Shown piece after piece: positions 31,202 to 38,175 of a stretch of DNA of 38,175 nucleotides; position 1 is the stretch's first letter, and the number at the start of each line of letters is the position of its first letter. A model generated the notes under the pieces. That model was not told where the DNA came from and did not search any database. It saw only the letters and a list, made by a program, of their open reading frames with translations. The position numbers were made by a program, and so were the translations under genes. The stretch is from Bacteriovoracales bacterium (GTDB lineage Bacteria; Bdellovibrionota; Bacteriovoracia; Bacteriovoracales; Bacteriovoracaceae), in assembly GCA_028346125.1 (NCBI GenBank), contig JAOMEV010000027.1:1-38175 (forward strand). The letters are read 5' to 3'.

Positions 31202-33379
31202 CTAAATGGATCTGACTTCAACTCTTGTCGTACTAAATGAAGCATTTCCGGAAACTTCGTCTCTATTTTTGTCATCGGTGAGGTCATTAATACTCACGCC
31301 TGGGTGATTCTCTGCGGTCCGCATTCTAATGCCTTTTTTATTATGGCCCCAGCCATGGGGAATAGAGACGACCCCTACTTGAATTTTATCAGTGACTTCC
31401 AGTGAAATATCAACCTCTCCAATAGAAGAAGTCACTCTCACCATATCTCCCTGCTTGATATCCCGTCTTCGAGCATCCTCCGGATGCATTAAGAGAGTAC
31501 ATCGTTCCTTTCCCTTCATCAACCGAGAGCAATTATGCATCCAGGAATTATTACTTCTTAAATGACGACGGCCAATCAAATAAAGTTCTTCTGAATCCCC
31601 GGCGGCCAAAACTTTTTTTAATCTCTTTTCATCTTTTAGTAGAATGAAAGGAGCCAGGTTTATTTTTTTTGAAGAACGAAAAATTCGGCCCGGAAGAAGA
31701 GGCTTTAAAGGGCCTAAATCAATACCATGAGGATTATCCAGCAATTTTTTAAGGTTTAGCTTCTTTTTTCTATCACCTTTGGCCAAAAAACCGTAAGGCC
31801 CAAACCTCAAACTCCAGTCAATGATCCTCCGAGGTGTTAAAAACTCTCGAATCTTTTTTCGGTAGAAGGCCTTTATAGTTCCTAAAAAACCTCCTTTTTC
31901 TAATCTCCATTGAAGCTCATGATAAATATTTCCCTCAGTTTTAGCTCCCTTCTTTCTTTTAATTGCTGGGCGAACCAATTTTGCAGTGTCTCTAATCGCA
32001 AAGTTGTGAAAAATAAGATCATAGTGGGTCGTTTCCAAAAAATGACAGGGAGGCATAATGATATTGGCATTTCTTGTTGTTTCGTTGAGGTAAATATCAA
32101 TGGATGCCATAAAGTCTAAATTCCCCATAAGATCCCCCAAAGTTTTGCCATTAGGAGTCGATAGGACTGGATTTCCTGCTGTTGTCACTAGACCTCTTAT
32201 CTGGCCATTCCCCATTGTGCTCATTTCTGTAATTAAAGTCCCAACAGGAAATTCACCGCACACTTCAGGGGCCAACTCAACTCGACTTTGCCAGCGATTG
32301 TAACCTCCTGGTGAAGTAAATTTATGAATATCAAAAGCAGGAAGGGGAAACATGGCCCCTCCATCTTTATCAAAGTTCCCTGTTAAAATATTGATTACGT
32401 TGATAAGCCAATGGCAAAGAGAACCAAAGGCCTGTGTGGAAACCCCCATCCTTCCATAACATACGGAGGTAGGAGAATTTATGAGGTCCTTGTAAATATG
32501 ATAAATTTCTTCCTTGGATATCCCTGTATTTTTGGAAACAAAGTCAAGCTCATAATCCCGACTCATCCGCTCTACTTTCTCTATCCTTTTTGAAAAAGAC
32601 TTCAAGCGTCCGATCTTGACGTTGCCCTCCTTAAAAATAAGGTGGATGAGTCCAAGAAGAAAAACAGCGTCCCTTCCAGGCCTAATGAAATAATGTTCAT
32701 CTGCAATATCTGCTGTCTCCGTTATCCTCGGATCAATAACTACAATTTTACCCCCACGGGCCTGAATGGCCTTGGCATGGTTATAAAAATCTGGGGAGGT
32801 CATTAAACTCCCATTCGATGCCATGGGGTTTCCTCCAAGAATAAGAAAATAGGAAGTTCTTGAAAGATCCGGAACTGGAATCATTAATTGATGACCAAAC
32901 ATAAAGTAAGCAACAAGTTGATGAGGAATTTGGTCGACTGTTGAAGCTGAAAAACGGTTCCGAGTTCTCAGAGACTTCGTAAACCCTGTTCCAAAAAGCA
33001 TAGCGTCCAGGTTGTGGACGTTAGGGTTTCCTCTATAAATCCCAATACTATTAGGCCCATATTTTTGAGACAATTTTTTGAGAGCATGGCCAGTTCTATC
33101 AAATGCTTCTTCCCAAGAAATTTCATCCCATTCGGATCCTTTTCTTTTCATAGGCCGTCTTAAGCGATCAGGGTCTTCATGAATATCTTTAAGTCCGTAG
33201 GCCTTAGGACAAATATGTCCTCTAGATAAGGGATCCAAAGAGTCTCCTTTTAAACTGACCACCTTATTATTTTCAACATGATACTCTAGGCCGCAAATGG
33301 CCTCACAAAGATTGCAGGAACCAAAACTCGTCTTTTTTTTCATTACCTTGCGAGTTGCCAATGAAACCCCCTCAAACAT
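31202..33379 (-). CDS. Molybdopterin (bis-MGD) oxidoreductase
   Basis: 725 residues. The N-terminal Fe4S4 site shows C22-x2-C25-x3-C29 ... C57 (SCNLCEAIC ... HICPKAYG). Molybdopterin contacts include GGNPMASNGS, IDPRITETA, GRMGVS and the C-terminal LMHPEDARRRDIKQGDMVRV. S144 or S146 (FSASTVDQ) could be the Mo ligand, so a DMSO-reductase or thiosulfate/polysulfide-reductase-like oxidoreductase is likely, but nothing fixes the substrate. No Tat signal is seen and no NrfC-like or membrane subunit is beside it. Start is uncertain: the ATG at 33379 has AAGG at 12 bases, while a TTG seven codons in has GAGGGGG 6 bases before it. First of a long same-strand run. Confidence 0.85.
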   Translation of the reverse strand: MFEGVSLATRKVMKKKTSFGSCNLCEAICGLEYHVENNKVVSLKGDSLDPLSRGHICPKAYGLKDIHEDPDRLRRPMKRKGSEWDEISWEEAFDRTGHALKKLSQKYGPNSIGIYRGNPNVHNLDAMLFGTGFTKSLRTRNRFSASTVDQIPHQLVAYFMFGHQLMIPVPDLSRTSYFLILGGNPMASNGSLMTSPDFYNHAKAIQARGGKIVVIDPRITETADIADEHYFIRPGRDAVFLLGLIHLIFKEGNVKIGRLKSFSKRIEKVERMSRDYELDFVSKNTGISKEEIYHIYKDLINSPTSVCYGRMGVSTQAFGSLCHWLINVINILTGNFDKDGGAMFPLPAFDIHKFTSPGGYNRWQSRVELAPEVCGEFPVGTLITEMSTMGNGQIRGLVTTAGNPVLSTPNGKTLGDLMGNLDFMASIDIYLNETTRNANIIMPPCHFLETTHYDLIFHNFAIRDTAKLVRPAIKRKKGAKTEGNIYHELQWRLEKGGFLGTIKAFYRKKIREFLTPRRIIDWSLRFGPYGFLAKGDRKKKLNLKKLLDNPHGIDLGPLKPLLPGRIFRSSKKINLAPFILLKDEKRLKKVLAAGDSEELYLIGRRHLRSNNSWMHNCSRLMKGKERCTLLMHPEDARRRDIKQGDMVRVTSSIGEVDISLEVTDKIQVGVVSIPHGWGHNKKGIRMRTAENHPGVSINDLTDDKNRDEVSGNASFSTTRVEVRSI

Positions 33380-33387
33380 TGATTCGA

Positions 33388-33416
33388 TTGCCTTAATTTT
33401 TTACCCATTATAGAAT
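33388..33416 (+). promoter_or_regulatory. Candidate fadD promoter
   Basis: TTGCCT (33388-33393), 17-base spacer, TAGAAT (33411-33416). About 40 bases lie between it and the fadD ATG. The divergent oxidoreductase gene shares this spacer. Confidence 0.45.
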
Positions 33417-33463
33417 ATAGCATTAATATAACTATAAAAATAATTCTTTTGTAAGGAATTCAA

Positions 33464-35122
33464 ATGACAAAAAGATGGTACGCCCAATACGACAAAGAAG
33501 TTAAGACATCTATCGACTTTGAAGAGTTTCCTAACCTCCCTGCATATTTTGAAAGTTGTTTTGAAAAATACAAAGACAGGCCAGCTTTTAACAATATGGG
33601 GCATACGATAAGTTTTCAAGAGCTCAGGGAATTAGCTAATCAACTGGCCAACTATTTAACAAATGATCTCAAACTAGAAAAAGGAGACCGTATCGCCATT
33701 ATGATGCCCAACTGTCTCCAAAATGTTATTTCTCTTTTTGCTGCTCTTAAAGTCGGGCTTATCGTTGTTAATGTCAATCCGATATACACACCAAGAGAGT
33801 TAGAACATCAATTAAAGGACGCCGGGGCCACGACAATTATAATCTTTGAAAATGCTATGTTGACCCTTGAAAAATGTTTAAAAAATACCCCCATAAAAAA
33901 TGTTATTTGTACAAAGCTAGGAGACTCTCTACCCTTCCCAAAATCTGCCATTATTAATTTTGTTATAAAGCATATCAAGAAAATGGTTCCCAAATGGAAT
34001 ATTCCCAATACTATTTGGTTTAATGACACTTTAAAGAACCAACCAACAACATTTGAAATGCCCGAAATATCAAAAGATTGTATAGCTTTTCTCCAATACA
34101 CCGGTGGAACAACAGGACTTGCCAAAGGTGCTATCCTAACTCACTACAATGTTCTTTCTAATCTCCTTCAATGTTCTGTATGGTTTAATTTTGTACTATC
34201 AGAGGATGGTGATGTCGTCATCAATGCATTGCCCATTTGCCACATTTTTTCTCTCGTAGCAGTTTGCTTTTCTTCCTTTGTCAATGGATGTGAAAATGTT
34301 CTCATAACGAATCCAAAAGATTTGAAAACTTTTATTGGGGTTTTAAGAAAATTTCAATTTGCTAGTTTTGCCGGTGTAAATACGCTTTTTAAAAAACTTA
34401 TGGAACATCCTGATTTTAAAAAAGTAGATTTTTCCAAACTTAAAATGTGTGCAAGTGGCGGCATGGCAACAGAAGAAGCCGTAGCAAAAAAATGGAAAGA
34501 AATTACAGGAAATATACTCCTGGAGGGTTATGGCCTTACAGAATGCTCTCCAGTAGTCTTATTTAATCCAATTCTTACAGAAACCTTTAGCGGCAAAACA
34601 GGGCTTCCTCTTCCAGAAACAGATGTGCAAATTAGAGATGAAGATGGAAAAGAAGTCCCTGTTGGTGACGTTGGGGAAATTTGTATTTCTGGCCCTCAAG
34701 TTATGAAAGGTTATTGGAATCACGAAGAAGAAACCAAGAATGTTTTCTATGAAGATGGTTATCTTAAAACAGGTGATATGGCCTACATGGATGAAAGAGG
34801 TTATTTCAAAATCGTGGATAGGAAAAAGGATATGGTTATTGTTTCAGGTTTTAATGTCTATCCCACAGAAATTGAAAATGTCATCGCTAATAACCCTAAG
34901 GTTTTTGAAGTGGCCGCAATAGGTATTCCTGATGAGACGACAGGGGAAGCCGTTAAGGTTTTTATCGTTAAACATGACGACTCTCTCACTAAAGAAGAGT
35001 TATTAGAGTACTGCCGAGAAAACTTAACAAATTACAAGATCCCTAAAGTTATTGAGTTTAGAACAGAAGAATTACCAAAGACACCTGTTGGAAAAATTCT
35101 AAGAAGGGCACTGCAAGGTTAA
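33464..35122 (+). CDS. fadD: Long-chain-fatty-acid-CoA ligase
   Basis: 552 residues of the adenylate-forming family. The P-loop YTGGTTGLAKG is at 212-222, GYGLTECSP forms the A5 motif, GDMAYMDERGYFKIVDRKKDM the A7-A8 hinge, and K544 in PVGKILRR is the adenylating lysine. It activates fatty acids to acyl-CoA with ATP, in the cytoplasm or at the inner membrane, feeding beta-oxidation or lipid synthesis. AAGGA is 7 bases before the ATG. The DFR-like gene follows after 3 bases, so they are cotranscribed. Specificity for long chains is from family resemblance. Confidence 0.92.
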   Translation: MTKRWYAQYDKEVKTSIDFEEFPNLPAYFESCFEKYKDRPAFNNMGHTISFQELRELANQLANYLTNDLKLEKGDRIAIMMPNCLQNVISLFAALKVGLIVVNVNPIYTPRELEHQLKDAGATTIIIFENAMLTLEKCLKNTPIKNVICTKLGDSLPFPKSAIINFVIKHIKKMVPKWNIPNTIWFNDTLKNQPTTFEMPEISKDCIAFLQYTGGTTGLAKGAILTHYNVLSNLLQCSVWFNFVLSEDGDVVINALPICHIFSLVAVCFSSFVNGCENVLITNPKDLKTFIGVLRKFQFASFAGVNTLFKKLMEHPDFKKVDFSKLKMCASGGMATEEAVAKKWKEITGNILLEGYGLTECSPVVLFNPILTETFSGKTGLPLPETDVQIRDEDGKEVPVGDVGEICISGPQVMKGYWNHEEETKNVFYEDGYLKTGDMAYMDERGYFKIVDRKKDMVIVSGFNVYPTEIENVIANNPKVFEVAAIGIPDETTGEAVKVFIVKHDDSLTKEELLEYCRENLTNYKIPKVIEFRTEELPKTPVGKILRRALQG

Positions 35123-35125
35123 AAA

Positions 35126-36199
35126 ATGAATTCCAAAAAAAAAATCTTTATTACAGGTCTAACTGGTTTCTTAGCAAGTCATGTTTGTAAAATTCTTCTC
35201 GAACAAGGCCATGAAGTTAAAGGAAGTGTCCGAGACCTCAAAAGTAAAAAGTGTGATGATTTAAAAAAAGAAAATGTCTTTGGCATCGCTGGGGCAAGAC
35301 TTGAAATTATTGAGGCCGATATTACCAATAAAAAAGGTTGGAAAGAGGCATTAGAGGATTGTCACTATCTCATTCATATGGCGTCTCCTGTTCCCAAAGG
35401 TGACGCCTATTTTAAGGATCTCTCTGTCATCGACACTGCAATTGAAGGAACAAGAAACGTCCTTGAAGCGGCAGCAGGTGTTGTTGAAAGAGTCGTTCTA
35501 ACCTCCTCCTCTGCTGCAGTTATTTATCCAGGAGGTAAAAAAAATGACCTCTTTGACTTTGAAGCACCTCCTCTTAATGAGAGTGACTGGACAAAAACAG
35601 AAAGTTCCCTTGGAGAAATTGGGGCCTACTCAATTTCAAAGACGAAAGCAGAGAGGTGGGCCTGGGATTTTGCTAAATCTAAAAACCTTCAGTTAACAAC
35701 AATAAACCCTACTTTCGTCATAGGTCCTCTTCTTTCTTCCAAGATAAGAGCACAAAGCCTCTCCATGATCTATTTCGCAAGTGCAGGAAAAATCAATGCC
35801 TTACCAAAACAAAGAATTTTAATTCCCTACGTTGATGTTCGAGATGTAGCATTGGCCCATGTAACTTCTCTTACTCACGAACAAGCACCAGGAAATAGGT
35901 ATATCCTTCATAATGAATTTTACGACCTTGTCGATATGCTCGAAGAGCTTAAAGAAGAGTTTAAACCCTTGAGTTTAAAATGGCCTAAAAGGTCTGTTCC
36001 CCATTGGAAGCTAAAATTGGCCTCTCTTTTTAAACAAGATGCCAAAATGCTTTTAAGTTTAATGGGCCCTTCCCACGAGAAATATCGACCCATTAATGGA
36101 AAAAAAGTAAACGAGCACTTTAATTTTTCATACCGCCCCCTCAAAGATACTATGAGGGATTGTATTCAGTCCTTTAAAGATATTGGACTTATTAAGTAA
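35126..36199 (+). CDS. NAD(P)-dependent short-chain reductase, dihydroflavonol-reductase/epimerase-like
   Basis: 357 residues of the extended SDR family. The Rossmann motif TGLTGFLAS (10-18) binds the cofactor; S127-S129, Y168 and K172 (Y-x3-K, YSISK) form the active site; FVIGP and PYVDVRDVALAH are typical of dihydroflavonol-4-reductase and 3-beta-hydroxysteroid-type SDRs. The downstream part is unusual for its lysine-rich tail. It starts 3 bases after fadD, with AAGG in the end of that gene, so it is likely translationally linked. A reductase of an acyl- or ketone-containing lipid intermediate is a fair guess; the substrate is unknown. Its end overlaps the convergent DUF1330-like gene by 8 bases. 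Confidence 0.87.
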   Translation: MNSKKKIFITGLTGFLASHVCKILLEQGHEVKGSVRDLKSKKCDDLKKENVFGIAGARLEIIEADITNKKGWKEALEDCHYLIHMASPVPKGDAYFKDLSVIDTAIEGTRNVLEAAAGVVERVVLTSSSAAVIYPGGKKNDLFDFEAPPLNESDWTKTESSLGEIGAYSISKTKAERWAWDFAKSKNLQLTTINPTFVIGPLLSSKIRAQSLSMIYFASAGKINALPKQRILIPYVDVRDVALAHVTSLTHEQAPGNRYILHNEFYDLVDMLEELKEEFKPLSLKWPKRSVPHWKLKLASLFKQDAKMLLSLMGPSHEKYRPINGKKVNEHFNFSYRPLKDTMRDCIQSFKDIGLIK

Positions 36200-36932
36200 T
36201 CTCTTCTCGCTCACTAATAACCAGAACAGTTTTTTCTAGGCCTTTGGTCCTATAAAAAGTTGACTCGGCATAACCGGGCATGGCAGGTAAGTTTAAAAAA
36301 AGTTTGGTGCTAGGGTACTCTACAATGGCCACCTGGTCCCAAGGGTCATCACGTTCTACTTTACCAATAAAGGCAAGTTGACCGCCCAAAAGGGCAACAC
36401 TTCTCAATGCAACTTGGCCATATTTCTCGTAGTTTTTCTTACCTTCCCTTCCTTTGAAAGAAAGTAAGTTGATCATATAAACCTTCCCCTCAATGGGGTT
36501 ATTTTTAAGTTCCTCTATTTGGTCGCTTGTTGGGTTAATACCACCATAATTTTCCAAATCACCACGATAACTTATGGAACGTGTTGATAAAGAAAAAAAT
36601 TGGCCCAAATTTTGGCAGCCTTTTAAAAAAATATTGGCCACCCAAGGAAGCTTCTTCTCTACAAGAACTAGGGTAACGCAACCTTTCTTTTCTTGAAAGA
36701 AGTCTCTAATCTCCATCAAAGATCTTTGATTATCAAATCTAAGAATGTGGCATTCCTCAAAAGGCAATGCCCCTTCTCCAATAAAAAGTCTACGGGCACT
36801 GACTGATAGGATAAGGTGAACTCCAGGATTGGTTTTTCCTTTTTCCCAATAATCTTTAAATATTGAACCAGGCACCATAATAGCAAGTGCAAGAGCATTT
36901 TTGTTGATAGGGCCTAAAGGTTTTTTAATCAT
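36192..36932 (-). CDS. Tandem DUF1330/ABM-like domain protein, probably leaderless
   Basis: 246 residues from the ATG at 36932. TTTACC-17-TATAAT predicts transcription starting at that ATG, so I choose it over an upstream TTG at 37013 that has no RBS. The C-terminal half (KVYMINLLSF, YGQVALRSVALLGGQLAFIGKV, AIVEYPSTKLFLNLPAMPGY) matches the DUF1330 dimeric alpha-beta barrel fold; the N-terminal half (IMVPGSIFKDYW, SARRLFIGEG, ECHILRFDNQRSLMEI) looks like a diverged second copy. Such proteins are small-molecule binding or degrading monooxygenase-like folds of unclear function. It converges with the reductase at 36199, overlapping by 8 bases. Confidence 0.65.
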   Translation of the reverse strand: MIKKPLGPINKNALALAIMVPGSIFKDYWEKGKTNPGVHLILSVSARRLFIGEGALPFEECHILRFDNQRSLMEIRDFFQEKKGCVTLVLVEKKLPWVANIFLKGCQNLGQFFSLSTRSISYRGDLENYGGINPTSDQIEELKNNPIEGKVYMINLLSFKGREGKKNYEKYGQVALRSVALLGGQLAFIGKVERDDPWDQVAIVEYPSTKLFLNLPAMPGYAESTFYRTKGLEKTVLVISEREEIT

Positions 36933-36938
36933 GGCCTT

Positions 36939-36967
36939 ATTATAATCAAAAATTTTTCGCTGGTAAA
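36939..36967 (-). promoter_or_regulatory. Promoter of the DUF1330-like gene
   Basis: Minus-strand TTTACC (36962-36967) and perfect TATAAT (36939-36944), spacing 17. Six bases separate the -10 box from the ATG at 36932, so the RNA would start at or within the start codon. Confidence 0.55.
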
Positions 36968-37042
36968 TTAGTGTTTTTTGGAATCTCTTGAAAGTCTCTA
37001 GCTTTAGGTGCAAGATATTTAAAACTAAAAAAAAGGTTGTCC

Positions 37043-37354
37043 ATGGGCCAGATATTTAAATCCTTCAAAGACTTTTATCCTTTTTACCTCAATGAACATA
37101 AAAAAAAATGGACAAGGATTTTCCATTTTATCGGAACAACTTTAGGGCTAAGTGGTCTCATTTTATCTTTGGTAAAAGTTAACTTTAGGCTTTTCCTCAT
37201 CGGTCTTGGCTGTGCTTACCTTTTAGCATGGATCTCCCATTTTTTTATTGAAAAAAACAGGCCGGCCACATTTAAATATCCCTTCTACTCTTTTTTGGGA
37301 GATTTAAAAATGTTTAGTGAACTGCTTTTAAGAAAGAGAAAATTTGAAGAATAA
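37043..37354 (+). CDS. DUF962/Mpo1-like membrane protein
   Basis: 103 residues from the ATG at 37043 (AAGG 6 bases upstream). The DUF962 signature is intact: YLNEHKKKWTRIFHFIGTTLGL near the N-terminus and HFFIEKNRPATFKYPFYSF at 66-84, with H19, H28 and H66 the likely metal ligands. Two hydrophobic segments (about 35-45 and 50-68) cross the membrane. Yeast Mpo1 is an iron-dependent dioxygenase that shortens 2-hydroxy fatty acids by alpha-oxidation; the same chemistry is possible here. It lies near fadD, which could activate or consume the product acids, but it is not in that operon. It is convergent with the CheA-like gene, 8 bases away. Confidence 0.85.
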   Translation: MGQIFKSFKDFYPFYLNEHKKKWTRIFHFIGTTLGLSGLILSLVKVNFRLFLIGLGCAYLLAWISHFFIEKNRPATFKYPFYSFLGDLKMFSELLLRKRKFEE

Positions 37355-37362
37355 CTAAGGTC

Positions 37363-38175
37363 TTAAACGGCCAGTGAATAGGGAAATGTAATCGTAAACT
37401 GCAGCCCTATGCCAAAAGAGTTCTTGATTTCAATTGTTGCTCCAGCATCATTAAGAACTCTTTGAACAACATCCATACCGACTCCTCTTCCCGAAATTTC
37501 TGAAACGATTTCCTTGGTAGAAAGGCTTGTAAGAAAAATAAGTTGAAGTTTCTCCTCCTCACTCATTTTCACAATTTCTGACTCCGCTACAAGCCCTGAG
37601 ACTCTAGTTTTTTCAACAATTTTATTAGTGTCAATACCTTGCCCATCATCTCTTATAATTATAACCAATTCGCTTTTTTGGCCTTTATGACAACTAACTT
37701 CTATTTCTCCAACCTCATCTTTACCAAGAGATAATCGATGCTCTGGTTTTTCTATACCATGGTCAAGCGAATTTCTTATCAAGTGGACCATTGCCTCAAG
37801 AAGTGAGTCGAGCTTTTGCTTTTCAAGGCTTCCCTGTATACCAGAAAGCTTTAACCTAACTTTTTTACCCAAATTTTTAGAAACTTCCTTAACAAGGCCA
37901 TTAAATTTATGGAAAGAGTACTTAACTGGCAAATCAAATGCCTTATCAAGTATAAAGTCTACTGAGGAAGAACTTCCTCCATTATTTAATAATTTTTTAA
38001 TTTCTTCCTTGCAGAGAATAAAATTTTCAAATAATACTTCTTTAACATTTGGCCTTATATCAACTTCCTTTTGATCTTCAATACTAGAAAAGGTTTTTAA
38101 AACTTTAAGAATATCGAAGTTTTTTGAATAATTGAGCCAGGTAAAGTCCTTTTCTTCAAAAACAGACTCCATATT
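37363..38175 (-). CDS. CheA-type ATPase region of a hybrid kinase, 5' part beyond the window
   Basis: The frame stays open to the right edge; the ATG at 38172 has the codon AAT before it and is probably internal. The visible part has a helical region with CheA P3-like segment, then the ATPase: N-box HLIRNSLDHGIE, RDDGQGID and ISGRGVGMDVVQ, ending in a beta strand at FTITFPYSLAV. It closely parallels residues 345-612 of the kinase at 17611-19449 (ISGRGVG, QLIF, STKE/SSKE), so they are paralogs. The shared lack of a CheW domain suggests both are outside chemotaxis. Its histidine-phosphotransfer or receiver domains, if present, would lie beyond base 38175. Confidence 0.8.
   Translation of the reverse strand, partial: NMESVFEEKDFTWLNYSKNFDILKVLKTFSSIEDQKEVDIRPNVKEVLFENFILCKEEIKKLLNNGGSSSSVDFILDKAFDLPVKYSFHKFNGLVKEVSKNLGKKVRLKLSGIQGSLEKQKLDSLLEAMVHLIRNSLDHGIEKPEHRLSLGKDEVGEIEVSCHKGQKSELVIIIRDDGQGIDTNKIVEKTRVSGLVAESEIVKMSEEEKLQLIFLTSLSTKEIVSEISGRGVGMDVVQRVLNDAGATIEIKNSFGIGLQFTITFPYSLAV

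Noticed and set aside
33464-33500. Shared KRWYAQ at the start of FadD and of the Trp-rich protein (23589-23849)
   Set aside because: Six residues match but the following sequence and domain types differ; probably chance.
1-38175. tRNA, rRNA, CRISPR repeats, insertion sequences, phage genes or attachment sites
   Set aside because: I looked on both strands for TTCGAAT-type T-arms, regular repeat-spacer spacing, transposase motifs (DDE, HUH) and integrases and found none.

Overview
The window is AT-rich, densely coding DNA from a Gram-negative bacterium. Lipoprotein and Sec signal peptides, a SohB-type protease, large 7TM-DISM and CheA-like sensor kinases, secreted hydrolases, a bacterial GH3 enzyme and an AT-rich genome full of GGCC tetranucleotides together suggest a Bacteriovorax/Halobacteriovorax-like member of the Bdellovibrionota. 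That placement is inference from gene content only. I see no rRNA, tRNA, CRISPR array, insertion sequence or prophage.

Layout. 1-567: the 3' end of an unknown gene. 572-4376 (minus): a compact three-gene operon for a GH3 acyl-adenylating enzyme, a Rieske oxygenase and a GNAT-like acyltransferase, just downstream of an HU gene (4461-4736) with a clear promoter and terminator. 5002-7410: a tail-anchored 13-repeat ankyrin protein, divergent from a single-domain response regulator. 7429-11944: two divergent TetR regulators, each heading a set with an alpha/beta hydrolase; the right-hand set continues with a gene lacking any ATG/GTG/TTG start and a class II aldolase. 12106-13928: two small proteins and a stand-alone beta-ketoacyl-ACP synthase. 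13957-17595: a FecR-domain protein, then a secreted caspase-like-fold protein paired with a trypsin-like lipoprotein. 17611-23442: signalling genes (receiver-HPt-CheA-type ATPase hybrid, a small membrane protein, a ParB-like protein, a 7TM-DISM hybrid kinase). 23589-24394: a tryptophan-rich Lrp/AsnC-ligand-domain-like protein and an unknown. 24712-26634: metG. 26666-33379 (minus): a long run of a molybdopterin oxidoreductase, a periplasmic binding protein, a YdcF-like protein, SohB, an ABC1/UbiB kinase-like protein and a secreted unknown. 33464-37354: fatty-acid genes (fadD, a dihydroflavonol-reductase-like protein, a DUF962/Mpo1-like protein) around a tandem DUF1330-like protein. 37363-38175: the C-terminal part of a second CheA-like hybrid kinase.

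How the genes work together. Three themes recur: lipid or small-molecule metabolism (GH3/Rieske/GNAT, lipases under TetR control, KAS, FadD, Mpo1), envelope proteolysis and secretion (caspase-like plus trypsin-like pair, SohB, YdcF), and unorthodox signalling (two CheA-ATPase hybrids with receiver/HPt elements, a kinase with a dead receiver, ankyrin plus response regulator). The best candidates for undescribed biology are the GH3-Rieske-GNAT operon, the two-protease secreted pair, the tryptophan-rich ligand-domain protein behind an 18-bp perfect palindrome, and three genes that standard ORF calling misses (10791-11147, 12354-12530, 19514-19678).
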